This document shows positions 1 to 11,544 of a DNA stretch of 64,000 bases, in pieces. This stretch comes from Protea cynaroides. Lineage: Eukaryota; Streptophyta; Magnoliopsida; Proteales; Proteaceae. Location: assembly GCA_028583415.1 (NCBI GenBank), contig CM053270.1, forward strand, positions 50,732,663 to 50,796,662, read 5' to 3'. The notes under the pieces were generated by a model. That model had not been told where the DNA came from. It ran no database searches and was given only the letters and a program-made list of their open reading frames with translations. The translations under genes were made by a program, and so were the position numbers. Positions within the stretch are counted from its first letter, which is position 1; every line of letters starts with the position of its first letter.

Positions 1-70
1 GTTCTAATCTAATTGTGTAAGATTGTCCATTGTACTTTGCGCTCTTCTGACTACATTTTTTTTAAAGCAA
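1..70 (+). repeat. Dispersed repeat, probable LINE 3' end
   Basis: The first 55 bases are nearly repeated at about 13629-13690 (both contain AATTGTGTAAGATT and GCGCTCTTCT). Both copies are followed by an A-rich stretch. This looks like the 3' tail of a LINE family, but no coding part is visible in this copy because it is cut by the window edge. Confidence 0.35.
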
Positions 71-479
71 AAAAAAAAGGAAGTTTAAACCTGATTAAAG
101 ATGCTAATGGTAGCTCTGCTGTCCTACAAATTAATGTAGTGTAATTGGGGAGGTGGAGTCTTGAGTTCCACAGGGTGGCAGATTGATCAAACTGCATTTC
201 TTAATTCTTCAACCAGTGTCGTGCAATAATATGATGACTCACACACAGCTCATAAGAATTATTTTGTATGTAAGAGAGAGAGAAAGAGATACCTATATTT
301 TGAAAGTGAGAATAAGATTGAAGTTTTCCTTATCGTTTGGCACAATGGTAATATTGTTCTACAATGATCTGATTGTCATGGGTTTTAATCTAAAAATAGT
401 TTTTCTGTGAAGCAGGTTAAGGCTATGTATGTTGACCTCTTCCTGAATTCTTGGAAAGATGCATCTTTGATTTTACTGA

Positions 480-1050
480 ATTCTTGGAAAGATCAACTAA
501 CTACCAAGCAGAACTTAAAGCTGCTATAAAAAGGATTACAAGAAGCCAGAAGGATGGGTGCTAAAACAAAAAAAAAAAACTATGGGTGGAATGTGACTTG
601 GAATAGGTGGTATTTGGCCTATTGACCTCAAAGATACCACGGTATTTAAAACAAGAATGGAATAGGTTCTCTGCTGGTTTATCGTTCACTCAAATCAGAT
701 TTATTCATTGTTTTAGGGAAATCTAATGTGATAGCAGACAGTCTAGTGAAAGAGCTACTATTAAGTTGATATCTACATGTTGGACTTTATGTCCAGATTT
801 AATTACAAGGGATGTAGTTTGAGACGTTTTTAAGTGTTAAAGATTTCATTTCATTAAGTAGTTTTTTTTATATATCGTTAATGGTAGGGTTCTATTGATG
901 ACGTTAATGGTAGGGCTCTACTCAAAGACAATATTGAAGATAGAGCTTTTACTATCATTAATATGATGTAATACTTTTTATTTATTTTAATTTATATTTT
1001 CATGTCTTTTAAAAAAAATTAAAAAAATTAAAAAAATATATAAAAAAAAC
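480..1050 (+). pseudogene. LINE 3' end, RNase H-like remnant
   Basis: Around 690-830 the + strand reads, with a frameshift, like the end of a plant L1-type LINE: a segment starting QIRFIHCFRE, then a broken equivalent of the usual ADSLAKEA, then a tail with PDLITRDVV. These match the C-terminal RNase H region of plant LINE ORF2 from memory. An A/T-rich tract follows to about 1050. It is too decayed to encode protein. Confidence 0.4.
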
Positions 1051-1099
1051 TGTTACCCTTTTAGTAGATCTGAGAGTGACAAAAACCTCGTCCACTGAA

Positions 1100-1372
1100 T
1101 GTACCCTTTTTAATTTGTAGATATTATAAACGTTGATTTTCAAAAAAAAATTTTGTAGTTAAGTGGTCCATACCTTAAAATCTGTATTAGTTTGGCAGCA
1201 TATAATTACGTCCATTTTAAATTTGTGGATGTAATAAATGTTGAATTTCAAAATATTTCGTTGTTGTTAAATGCTCCACATAATTTATCCCCTAAAAGCT
1301 GTGTTAACTTGGCAGCACATGATCACATCCATTTTAAATTTGTGGATGTTATAAATGTTGAATTTCAAATAT
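1100..1372 (+). repeat. Tandem repeat, about 110-117 bp unit
   Basis: Three diverged copies start near 1105, 1212 and 1329. Copies two and three share CCATTTTAAATTTGTGGATG followed by TAATAAATG or TTATAAATG and TTGAATTTCAAA. The first copy is more decayed. The short open frame across it is a by-product of the repeat and I do not call a gene. Confidence 0.7.
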
Positions 1373-1462
1373 ACCTATCCCCGAAAACCACGGCTCATAT
1401 TTTACCAAAAAAAAAAAAAAAGAAAAAAAAAAACCACTGCTCATAAAGTGATAGGGAAAAAG

Positions 1463-1606
1463 ATTGTCTCCAGTCCGTCCAGTCGTCCAGTCGTGGATGA
1501 ACGGACTGGATTTAAAGGATACGTCCCCCCATGAATTGATATGCGTTTCCTTTTAATCTAGTCCGTTCAATCTACGACTGAATGACTGAACGGACTGAAG
1601 ACGATC
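1463..1606. mobile_element. Foldback MITE-like palindrome
   Basis: The left arm (from about 1467, CTCCAGTCCGTCCAGTCG) is matched in reverse complement by the right arm (to about 1603). Each arm is itself a small palindrome, with CAGTCCGT at one end and ACGGACTG at the other, so the element has near four-fold symmetry. About 45 bases per arm and a short loop. Length and symmetry fit a non-autonomous foldback DNA transposon. No coding sequence; no clear target duplication. Confidence 0.6.
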
Positions 1607-1811
1607 CAAGTCTAAAGTAATAGAGTGAGGAAATCCAAAACCTTATCAACCCTCATTTGTCGCCTTTTAATTTAAAAAAAAATAATAATACCGTTATCCG
1701 TCCTTTATGGCACCATTGTGGGATCAGTTCCCATATGATTGATAATTTTTTTTTTTTTTGGTACTTCATGTATGATTGATATGGAATCGTAACCAGAGGT
1801 GCAAATAAAAA

Positions 1812-1814
<3 letters not shown>

Positions 1815-1852
<38 letters not shown>
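1815..1852. repeat. (AT)n microsatellite
   Basis: Uninterrupted TA/AT dinucleotides, about 19 units. The flanks (1620-2050) are AT-rich non-coding sequence in which I see nothing else. Confidence 0.95.
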
Positions 1853-1857
<5 letters not shown>

Positions 1858-2106
1858 GTCCATAATCTAGGTACATCTAAATGTTTCAAACAATTACAAA
1901 GACATCTCTTAAAATCAAAACAAATTACAAAAATACCTATTCCGTTAGTCATTTTCAATTAATTGACGATGCATTAACTTTTAATACCCAAAATGCCCTC
2001 ATTCTCATGCTCTTTGCCTAACAATTTTCTGGTGATATTTGCGTAGACAGAGGTTATATACAAAACGTTGTTGGACCATTCATTTGCTTCTTCTGGTGAT
2101 ATCCTT

Positions 2107-2260
2107 CGTCGGAGTCTGACAACCAAAACAGTGATTCAAGTAGTGGAGCCCACAAGAGGAAATCAAGATGGGCAGCTGAGGAACCAAAGCCTTTTATCCA
2201 ATTATCTGACTTCATGAGGAACTCACAGGAGGTATTGTTGGCAACTGCAGTGGGGGCCTC
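2107..2260 (+). pseudogene. Splicing factor SF1/BBP-like gene fragment
   Basis: One + frame reads SESDNQNSDSSSG, then KRKSRWAAEEPKPFIQLSDF. This closely resembles the N-terminal region of plant splicing factor 1 (branch-point binding protein), where I recall KRKSRW, an EPKP motif and IQLPDFM before a TGGI motif. TGGI is present here too, but one frame off, consistent with a 1-base deletion after the DFMRN codons. Downstream no KH or zinc-knuckle part is recognisable. A stray, broken fragment, perhaps transposon-carried or a retrocopy remnant. Identification is from memory and needs a protein search. Confidence 0.5.
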
Positions 2261-2553
2261 TAGTGGCGATGAGATACAAAAGTACATCAGCGCAGCAAAT
2301 GGTAAGACTATGAATGGTGAGAAGAGCCTGCTGACGGCGACAGCAATGATCATCTTCAAGGTAACCCGTTGGGGGTTCGCCATGCCCCAGTAGTAGTAGC
2401 GTTCTCGACCAAAGGGCCCAAGCTGGAGTCTTCGGAGGTACCAGAATCTCTAGTTTTGGAGTTTGATGACCATGACCTTCACCCTCACTAGGAAGCTCAG
2501 CTTCTGACCTACTCTCCTGAAAACCAGTTTTTCCGTTATAGCATTACCGTAGT

Positions 2554-4864
2554 TGTAAGACCCACACTCCACTAATCGGGTTTAACCGTGTCGTGCCAGG
2601 TCTTTCCATCATAACCGGCTCGAAGGGACCAATCATATAAAGGAACCACTAGGCTAGGTGAGTGATTTAACCCAAAAATAGAATATTTTGGTTGTGTGGC
2701 TGATTGTCAGCCATTGTGTGGCCGACCACATAGTTAGAAAGTGAGGTCAGTTAGATTTTATTTGAGTGGAAGTATAATTGTCGTGGATGGTCGACAGATT
2801 CTGCGACCATACAGTTGACCACACCATCTCAGAACCAACTCCAAGATTTGGAAACATTCCAAGTTTAGAGGATCTCTTTCCTTGTTGAGGAGGGGACTCT
2901 ATATGGACCTCTATATGGAGGTTTTTCCCCTATAGAGAGGACGTCCCTTAGCCTCTCTTACTCTTTTAGAACCAAATCCAAAGCCCTAAATCTAAGAGAG
3001 AAAGGGAAGGAAAAAAGAAAAGGAAGGAAGAAGGAGACTTGGAGAAGAGAGTTGCTGAAGAAGTTGTTATCCCTCTTTGTAGAGGGGACAAAGGTATAGA
3101 ATCTATCTCTGTAGGTATAGGATGGTTAGGATAGATCTCTTATCAATGAGTTGATGACCTGAACCTAACATTGTGATTGAGATCATACAATTCCTCAATG
3201 AATCTCAAAGGTAAAGCCATGAAATAGGTTAGGAATAGAATTGTTGATGAAAAATCCATGAATTCAGACCATAGATCGACCCTAGGAGGTGTTCTAAGAA
3301 CGAGCTAGGTGTTAGACTGAGAGAAAACTTCGAACACAACCTGTAAGTTGTGTGGCTGCTTCAATGATCGACCATAGAGAGACTAGTGTGCAACCACAGG
3401 CTCTCAAGAAGTTTACCAGGGTTGTGTGGTCAAATCAGTGGAAGCATGATATGCGACCACACATTCGACCACACAGTGTATGGTTGACATAAACCTGCGA
3501 TCACTGTATCAACCACTCAATTGCTGAGAGCCTGATTCGAAGCCAACTTAGACTTGAGACTAATGTGACTAAATACCATCAAAAATCCTAACTTAAACTC
3601 ATAAATTGTATAGGTTGTCAACTAGTACAAGATAATTTCTAAAGCTTAGAAGAGATCGATATTACCATCAAAGATGAGGAAACAAGACCTAAACTAACTG
3701 GATAATAACAAGCTACTTTTCTTTTATTTTGTCTAATGCTATGATTGATACTATGTTTGTATGCTTGTAATGTGCATCTCACATGTCTTTCAATATTACT
3801 ACTATTCATTTTCATACATATTTATTTTATTATTTTTACCTTATTATGGATGATGATAGGAATAATCATGTATTTGTGTGTGGTTGTTGTGCTATGTGGG
3901 GAGGAGTGTGTGATCCCTAAACAATGCATCACATTGACATTGTCATATCGCTATTACCTTAGCGAAACTAGTATGTCGTAGGGCATCAGGGGGTGTTTGC
4001 GGACCGTGTAGTCTTTGACTCTGCTGAGGAACCCTAGCTCTATCTCTATGAACGTATTGAGAGATGCTGGGGGTAAGGCCTTGGATACATATGGATGGCA
4101 TTAAGATTGGTTAGTTGTGAGCTCAGTTTGCAAGCCCTCGCCAGTAGGGGCATACATACTAGTATGGGTAGGGCATCAAGGAAAATGTTGGCAATGTGTG
4201 ATCTGGACACTTTAACTCTATCTCTATTCCATGGTGGGTGCATGTGGAAAAACAATGGTGTTTGATCCATTGGACGGACTCAAACACTCGTGTATAGAGG
4301 TGCGGTGGCCGTCAATCCTTTCTATAGCACAGTTGCAAACTTAAACCAGACTAAAGATAATTATATGACTGCATGCATATGTTTACGCATTGTTTTGTTT
4401 GCTCACTGAGCCGTGATGTGTGCTCACCCCTCGACGTCGAATATTTTTAGTTGATGATGCAGGTCCTACAGTGGAAGATTATATGGAGGCACTGTCATAC
4501 GATTACGTGGCGGTGATGGATACTCAAGCTACGGAGGACGAGCACGACTCTTCGTGCGAGTGTTTTCAGTGTCTCTATTCTTAGTTATTTTCTGTTTAAG
4601 AGTTATGAGAACTTATAATAGTTTATTAAATTATGTTTTGAGTTTATTTGGAGATAATTAGTTTAATTATTTACTTTATCACGTAGACACTCAATTCAGT
4701 ATTTAATAAAACTTTCGCTATTTATTTTATTATCTCTGATTATGTCGTGCTATGTGTATTAGGTTTGGATGGTTGGCATGGTTGTTACGAGATCCTGGCT
4801 TGAACCGTTGGTTCTTGTGACGGTTCATCACACTTCTTGGTTTATCTAAAATTGGGGTGTGACA
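2554..4864 (+). mobile_element. Solo LTR of a Ty3/gypsy element (copy A)
   Basis: Begins TGTAAGACCC and ends GGGGTGTGACA, the same ends as the LTRs of the chromovirus at 50904-63219, and is flanked by a perfect 5-bp target duplication GTAGT (2549-2553 and 4865-4869). No internal region is present, so it is a solo LTR left by recombination between two LTRs. Length 2311 bp. It holds GTGTGG/GACCAC-rich inverted motifs (2690-2850, 3340-3540) and, near its end, the conserved mini-ORF at 4417-4584. Confidence 0.92.
4417..4584 (+). other. Conserved mini-ORF inside LTR copy A
   Basis: Open frame following a TGA at 4414, reading RRRIFLVDDAG, then TVEDYM, and ending HDSSCECFQCLYS before TAG (4582-4584). 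The same frame occurs in the other LTRs of this family (51181-51492, 54586-54780, 62998-63219 on minus; decayed or diverged at 9400-9538 and 36274-36474). It has no ATG in this copy and follows a splice-acceptor-like ATTTTTAG. Differences from the 51181 copy are largely at third positions (for example GAC/GAT, TCT/TCG, TCG/TCA, GAA/GAG). I do not recognise the product; the acidic middle and the Cys-rich CECxxC end are its visible traits. Confidence 0.55.
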
Positions 4865-5223
4865 GTAGTCCCACTCGGAGGCTTCACCATTACTTAATAT
4901 ACCAATTTGGGTTCCCTCACATTCATCATTGTCTTGAAGAAGTGCATCAACATCCTACACCCTTGGCGTCAAACTACTGGAAAACCGCCAACAATAATGG
5001 GTAGTTGAGATTGCCCATGTGTCCCACCCATCAAGCACAACTGCAAATCAGTGTTCATTTATTGTTGTCGTAATTTCAGGTCGGTAACATTGACTGAGGG
5101 TCACTAAGAGCAGGGTGTGTACATGCGTGTTTTTTTCTTCTTACATGGAAGGAGAACTAAGGGGTATATTTGTCCATTTAGTCTTTAAGTTTAACACCAT
5201 AAAAAAAAAGGGTACAATTTTAA

Positions 5224-6606
5224 TTGTCTGAAAGGTTTAAGGCGTACCTAAGTTTCGAAAAAACTATAGAAGAGGTACCTGTAAGAAGTCTGAAGGATAT
5301 TAACAAAACTCTCCAAGCTAAACTTGCATGGAATATTATGTCTGGGAAATCTGGTTTTGCGAAGCTAATGAAGGATAAGTATATATCTTCTGATGGATCT
5401 ATGCAGACCAGGGTGTCTAAATTAGCGGTTTGGAGCAGTGTCAAGAAAATATGGAATTGGATGGCTCTACATACACGATGGATCATATATAGGGGATGGT
5501 AGTATGATCAATGTTTGGAGGGATAATTGGATAGACAATTACTTACTGATGGAAGTACTGAATTTAGATGTTTCCGTGTTCAAGAAGAAGAAACTCATAG
5601 TGGCATCATTTATTTGTGATGGTAAGTGGTCATTGCTGGAAATTTTATCTCCAAACCTGAACAATATTGGAACATTGTGGAAAGAATACCATTGAGACAA
5701 GGAGCCACGGATATGCTGGTACGGACCGAAACAATTAGTGGGAAGTTGACGGTGGCATCAGCATGGGATTCTCTAAGACAGCGACAGTGTTCTCCAACTT
5801 GGGCAGCGGATATCTGGAAAGAAAATATATATGCATCCGAAATTATCTGTATTTGCGTGGAAATGGAGTCTTAAGAGGCTAGCCACTGATGATGCTATTA
5901 AGAAGAAAGCAGTACCGATAACATCACTGTGTCACCGATGCTTCAGTAGTGAGGAGTGTTTTAAACATAACTTTATTAATTGCAAATTTGTAAATGATAT
6001 GTGGAGGGTTATTGGAGGCTTGATAGGACTCCATTGTAGGGGCTTCTTGGATACTGAAGAATTATATTCATGGTGGAAAAGGAAGAGCAGAATCATGCCG
6101 ATTCAACAAATATAGATGCCTATGATACTATGAAAACATAAAGCCCACGGTATATGCAGCGGTGGAAATGTTCAAAAAGGGGTGTAGGGACCTCTTGCTT
6201 AGGAAGCCTTGCAGCATAAGGAATATGAATGATTTGTCACTAGCGCACAGATTGGATCTAAAAACAAAAGGTTGTCGACTGAGAATCATCAAGGAGGTAA
6301 AATGGAAGCTAAAAGTTAGTGGAAGATGAATTTTGATGGCTATGTGTTGGGGAACCTAGGCAGAGGTGGTGTAGGGGTGGTGATTCGATCATATTTGGGC
6401 TAGGTAATATTTGCTCTATCAGAATAATTGGGAAACAAATTTCCGAGCAGAAATAATGGTTGTTATGAGGGGGGATACAGGAGGCTATCTGAATAGGGAT
6501 TCGATTTTTATGAGTAGAAATTGACTCAAGTAGTGTAGTGTTTTGCATGCAAAGTCGTGAAATACCTTGGCACTACCTCCAATTATGGGGAGCAATGTTG
6601 GATTAT
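5224..6606 (+). pseudogene. LINE ORF2 C-terminal remnant (zf-RVT and RNase H)
   Basis: Several overlapping frames together cover the C-terminal part of a plant L1-type LINE polyprotein. RSLKDINKTLQAKLAWNIM (about 5285-5345) is the conserved stretch after the reverse transcriptase. The zinc-binding zf-RVT region follows (about 5830-6060), with FAWKWSLKRLATDD, a CHRCF pair and a later HNFINCKF. Near 6327-6400 the frame NFDGYVLGNLGRGG starts the RNase H domain. Frameshifts and stops break it repeatedly. The RNase H part is interrupted at 6607-6611 by a solo LTR and resumes at 10016. The RT core is absent upstream. Confidence 0.75.
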
Positions 6607-8658
6607 GTGGATGTAAGACCCATGCTCAAATTTCAGTCATGATGTGACCAAGGTGGGCAAGGCACAAAGGAGGAAAGGTCGACTCGATCTAACACCATAC
6701 AAAGGAGTTTAAACTCCATTTTGGTCGTGCAGATGGACAAGTGGTCCAGCTACGACCATCAACCGCACCCATCAGCTGCTCCCATCTACCACACGTTGGT
6801 TTTAGACGTGCGGATGGACAGTGCTCCCGATGGGGCATGCGGATGGGGCGTGTGGCTGGACAAGTGGTTAGGCTGCGACCATCAGTCGCACCCATCAGTT
6901 GCACTTAGTCTACGGACTGTTTTTGGTTCGCGACCCTTGGGCCACATTAGCACGTGAGAACCTATTGTAGAACTGATCTATTTGACTAGTCTAGACCCAT
7001 GGTTGACCTTGGGTGACTATCAACTCAACTATGGACCATGGAATAGACCAAGACCACCTTTTCCAATGGTATGGGTTGGTCTCACACCAACCCTAGTAGT
7101 CAACCACCATATAATTGTTGTTAGGGTTGAGAAAATCCTAGTCCAACCTCTGATGTATCTGGGGAAATGTGAGAGAGAGTGAGAGAAAGCTTGGGAAGGG
7201 AGAAGAAGAAGAAGAGGGAGGAGAATGAAGAGACCTCATTGACTCTTCGACCACATGCTTGTAGCAGATCTCAAAGGAGGAAGAGCCCTTGGTAAGTATC
7301 CTCTCCCTCTTAATGCTTTTCAATTCAATATACGTCAAAGAGATCTTACTCTCTGGATGTATAGAGGAAATCCTCTGTCCACCATTAGTGATGAAGACCT
7401 GAGGAACTAAATCTGTAACCATACCCAATCTCGCATCGTGAACAGTAGCAAATGAATCATTGAGACCACATAGGTTTGATTTAGAACGCTTAGATCCGAT
7501 TAAGAGACCTTTCCATGAGTGGGGAAAGACCCTAAAAGGATGGGATCACGGATCCCCATCAAACCTTCGGATAAACTCTTAGTTTTGGATCTGAAAACAC
7601 CTTGTCCAATAGATCAAGTGTCCAGATGGGTGTGGATGGAGACCCCTAGCATCCAGTAGGCTACACAAGGCTGTGGTCTGACAGCACCAAAAGGTACGGT
7701 TGGACCATACGGTCAAGCTGCATCGTGCGGCCGCCACCACCAGCCGCAGCCTATTTAAGGGTGCAACAGGTGGTGTGGTGTGGTCGATGGCACTAGCTGC
7801 ACCCTCCTGTGCTCAACCAGTGAACTATCGTGCAACATTTTGGACTATGTTTTGAGGGCAAAGAACCCTGTACCCATGTTAGAAGAAGTCATTTTTAGTA
7901 TTAAGTTTAACGAAGGTGAAAATGGACTATCAAGTGAGGATAGGCTACCAAATGGAACCTCCACCCACACGCCACCTGTCTTCCTTGGACAGCAAGTCTA
8001 TCTCACCATGGATCTAACCTATGGACTTAGACACATAACTCTTTGACCCAGAAACAGTAACCTAAACTTAACGAAATGCTATGGCAAACAATTACTTAGG
8101 TATTAATTGATCAATAATAAATAACTCTGAATAATATGATTTTGATAGAGATATGAGGAAACCTAGAGAGAGCTACTCGATCAGTACTACAATAGTGTAC
8201 TCTACTTGCCTCTTAGGTATGGGAATCGAACCTTTCTTTGTTGCGTGTGTCCAATCCATATTTTCTGATGATGTGATAATTGTGGTGTGATATGGTAAGT
8301 TGTGAGTGATAATATTCCATCCAATTTACTGTTTTGTTTGTTCATGCATTTGCATTAATAATTGTATGGATTAGTAGTGCACGTAGTGGTTTGGAAGTGA
8401 GTAGTATGGGTCACTTCGTAACCTCTTCGTGAAAGGTAGTGCTGGTCTGGGTGATTCATGATATCTTGTTACGCTTGTTAAGAGAGAAGGTGGGTGGTAT
8501 GGGACACTTGCACCATCTCTTACCGACATTGTTTTACATTGACCTAAAAGTAACCTAGCCGGATTACTATATTCTATGTGGGGACCAGATGGAGTAAGAA
8601 GCTTGGTTGGATTACGGTCCAATAATATGGAATCTTAGGTGGACTTTGTAAGACCCGT

Positions 8659-9158
8659 NNNNNNNNNNNNNNNNNNNNNNNNNNNNNNNNNNNNNNNNNN
8701 NNNNNNNNNNNNNNNNNNNNNNNNNNNNNNNNNNNNNNNNNNNNNNNNNNNNNNNNNNNNNNNNNNNNNNNNNNNNNNNNNNNNNNNNNNNNNNNNNNNN
8801 NNNNNNNNNNNNNNNNNNNNNNNNNNNNNNNNNNNNNNNNNNNNNNNNNNNNNNNNNNNNNNNNNNNNNNNNNNNNNNNNNNNNNNNNNNNNNNNNNNNN
8901 NNNNNNNNNNNNNNNNNNNNNNNNNNNNNNNNNNNNNNNNNNNNNNNNNNNNNNNNNNNNNNNNNNNNNNNNNNNNNNNNNNNNNNNNNNNNNNNNNNNN
9001 NNNNNNNNNNNNNNNNNNNNNNNNNNNNNNNNNNNNNNNNNNNNNNNNNNNNNNNNNNNNNNNNNNNNNNNNNNNNNNNNNNNNNNNNNNNNNNNNNNNN
9101 NNNNNNNNNNNNNNNNNNNNNNNNNNNNNNNNNNNNNNNNNNNNNNNNNNNNNNNNNN
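8659..9158. other. Assembly gap, 500 N
   Basis: Exactly 500 undetermined bases, a conventional placeholder for a gap of unknown size. Open frames crossing it are meaningless. Confidence 0.99.
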
Positions 9159-9399
9159 GTTAGTTGCACATATACTTACCTGTATAACTGTACCATTGGC
9201 CATTAGGAGGTTATGTATTGGTATAGGTTCAATAAAGAGTGACCCGTGTAACATGGAAGCATCTATTTTGCTATCCTGAGTTGGCACATACAGTTATCAT
9301 ACTTGACCATAGTTGTAATATCATGCATTTGTTTGTTGTACATTTGATTTTCTTACTAAGTTCGGTGGTTGAGCTTACCCTTGTGTGCACATATTATTT

Positions 9400-9538
9400 T
9401 AGATGATACAGGGTAACCATTGGTGACCACATTGATATTCCGAGGTACTATCCATCAGGGGTGGAGGATGTTAATGGTGATATCGATGAAGATGTCCATA
9501 ACTCCAATTGTGAGTGCGACAACTGTGCCTATAGATAA
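9400..9538 (+). pseudogene. Decayed copy of the LTR mini-ORF
   Basis: The frame ending at TAA 9536-9538 reads NSNCECDNCAYR, clearly the counterpart of the SSCECNSC end of the other LTR mini-ORFs. The upstream TTAGATGATACAGG matches the LVDDAG codons but is in another frame, so this copy has a frameshift. The middle is acidic (VEDVNGDIDED). Confidence 0.5.
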
Positions 9539-9732
9539 ACGTGTCCAATCTTTCATAATACCGCTAGTATCTAGGCAGTTTAAATTATTTGGGGACGTGT
9601 TGTCCGAATTCTTTAAATAACACTTAAGTTCTGGAACCACTTTAATTGGGATAATGTTTTGAATCTTACTATCATAAATGTAAACGTCAGCTACTTTTAA
9701 CTTGAGATAAAACTTTCGCTTAATTTAATTGA

Positions 9733-9853
<121 letters not shown>

Positions 9854-10015
9854 TTCTTCAATTACTCTGAATAGGTTGATTATTACCATGTGTGGGTAAC
9901 GTTATGGATTTGTGGTTGGTATTCTATGAAATGTAATCCTAAAGGAGATGTCTTTGCGTGCAAAGAATCCCGTTATATTCCATGACTTTCAATACGTTGG
10001 GAACGAGGTGTGACA

Positions 10016-10350
10016 GTGGAAGGTATGCAACTATGGATTACTCAATGTTTTAGAGACGAAAATATGATGACTGATGTTTTAGCAAAAAAAAAGCCACTAC
10101 GACAAAAAGTTTGGAATCATGGAATTCTTGCTCGGATTTTGTGGCTACAAATGTGGTTGGGGATGCATTGAATCATCGTAGGTATAGATTTAAAGTGTGA
10201 AAAGAGCCCAAAGGTCTTTGCTGATGGCAACGTTGTAGTTGGGGATTATACTGCTTCGTTGGTTTTTTTTAATTTTTTTTTTAAGCACATTTTATTTTCT
10301 TTTATTAATGAAAATTTTATGACTTTTAGCAAAAAAAAAAAAAAAAAAAA
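10016..10350 (+). pseudogene. LINE 3' end, continuing after the solo LTR
   Basis: Directly after the LTR the + frame resumes with WITQCFRDENMMTDVLAKK, the conserved end of the LINE RNase H domain, so it continues the element at 5224-6606. The end has a T-rich tract and a poly(A) of about 20 at 10330-10350, consistent with the LINE 3' terminus. From 10350 to 10690 there is AT-rich sequence with another A-run and nothing else I recognise. Confidence 0.65.
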
Positions 10351-10959
10351 TGAGAACAGTAATTATCTAACTACCTTTTGAAGTGGAAGCCCCACAAAAG
10401 CAATCCACGTGTTAACAACTTAGTAATCAATAACATTTTACCAAAAAAAAAAAAAAAACAAATTTAGTAATCAAAATAATTAAATTCTTTTGAAAAGCAA
10501 AACCAATGCGATCAACTAATATAATTTTGACTTGACATATCCTTATTCAACCTTCTCTAGTCATGATCCAATGGCTAGAGTTTACTCAACACGTATGCCA
10601 ATATATTGGTATGTGTGCAAATTAACTTCAGCCATTGGATCACCAGTTTGAGGGACTATTAGAACTGAGAAGAGCTAGGTCTTATTTTTTAGGATAAATT
10701 ACATTAATCTTTCCTATACTTTGGTTAAATGATGCGAATTTTTCCTGTCAATTTAAAAAATATGGAATTTCCCATGAATTTTCAATTACATGACACTCAG
10801 CTATTGTTTGTTGGATGAAATACGTTAATTACTGACGTTACATGACCAAATTAATTTAATGACCAAACTATCCCTTTAAAGGTAGTGAAATTTCAACTTT
10901 GTTCTTTAATCTCTAAAACCCTTTCATCTTCTTCGTTTTTTCGATTTCGAAGAACATGG

Positions 10960-11085
10960 GCGGGGTTTTTCCCGTTAAGAATAACAGGGGTTTTCAATGG
11001 AGCAGCGATGGTATATCTGAGTTATATTGGATATGATGCTGTGTCAATGGTGACAGATAGAAGTCAAGAATCCAACCTCGTGCTT
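10960..11085 (+). pseudogene. Captured CAT transporter exon piece 1
   Basis: Reads ITGVFNGAAMVYLSYIGYDA then VSMVTDRSQESN. The first part matches the conserved loop and membrane segment of plant cationic amino acid transporters (CAT, APC superfamily), which I recall as GIFNGAA(I/M)VY(L/F)SYIGYDAVSTMAEE. The acidic end after VS is altered. Inside a MULE, so not expected to be a functional gene. Confidence 0.7.
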
Positions 11086-11349
11086 GTGACGATTCTCTAG
11101 TGTCTGATATGGCAGCTTCCATGGCGAAGCTTGTTTCTATGATGTGGTTAGAAAGAAAATGCCTTTTCTTTCATTTTCAATCAATTTCTCACTATATTTC
11201 AGCAATTTCTGATAAAAATAAAAAATCCATTGGTAGTTCTGTCTTTCCATTTGTGTTTACCCCGAGAAAGAGAAATGATAGATCTTTTCGTTCAAAATTT
11301 AGTTAATTTTGGTATTTACTCTTGAAAAGATTAAAAGCAAAAAAACAAA

Positions 11350-11366
<17 letters not shown>

Positions 11367-11421
<55 letters not shown>
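11367..11421. repeat. (AT)n microsatellite
   Basis: Long AT dinucleotide run preceded by a poly(A) stretch, lying between the two CAT pieces inside the Pack-MULE, probably in the former intron. Confidence 0.95.
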
Positions 11422-11425
<4 letters not shown>

Positions 11426-11544
11426 TTGGCTTTTAGAGTATGATGAGGATAAAAAGGAGAGCAGACCAAACAAAAATTGAAGATTCTGGAGGGTAGTGGA
11501 AGTAGGACCATAATGTCATCTGTTTGTTTCATATGGTGAGGATG

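Noticed and set aside
2054..2383. 109-codon minus-strand frame
   Set aside because: The opposite strand carries the SF1-like similarity; the minus frame matches nothing I know.
8574..9287. Open frames crossing 8659-9158
   Set aside because: They run through 500 undetermined bases.
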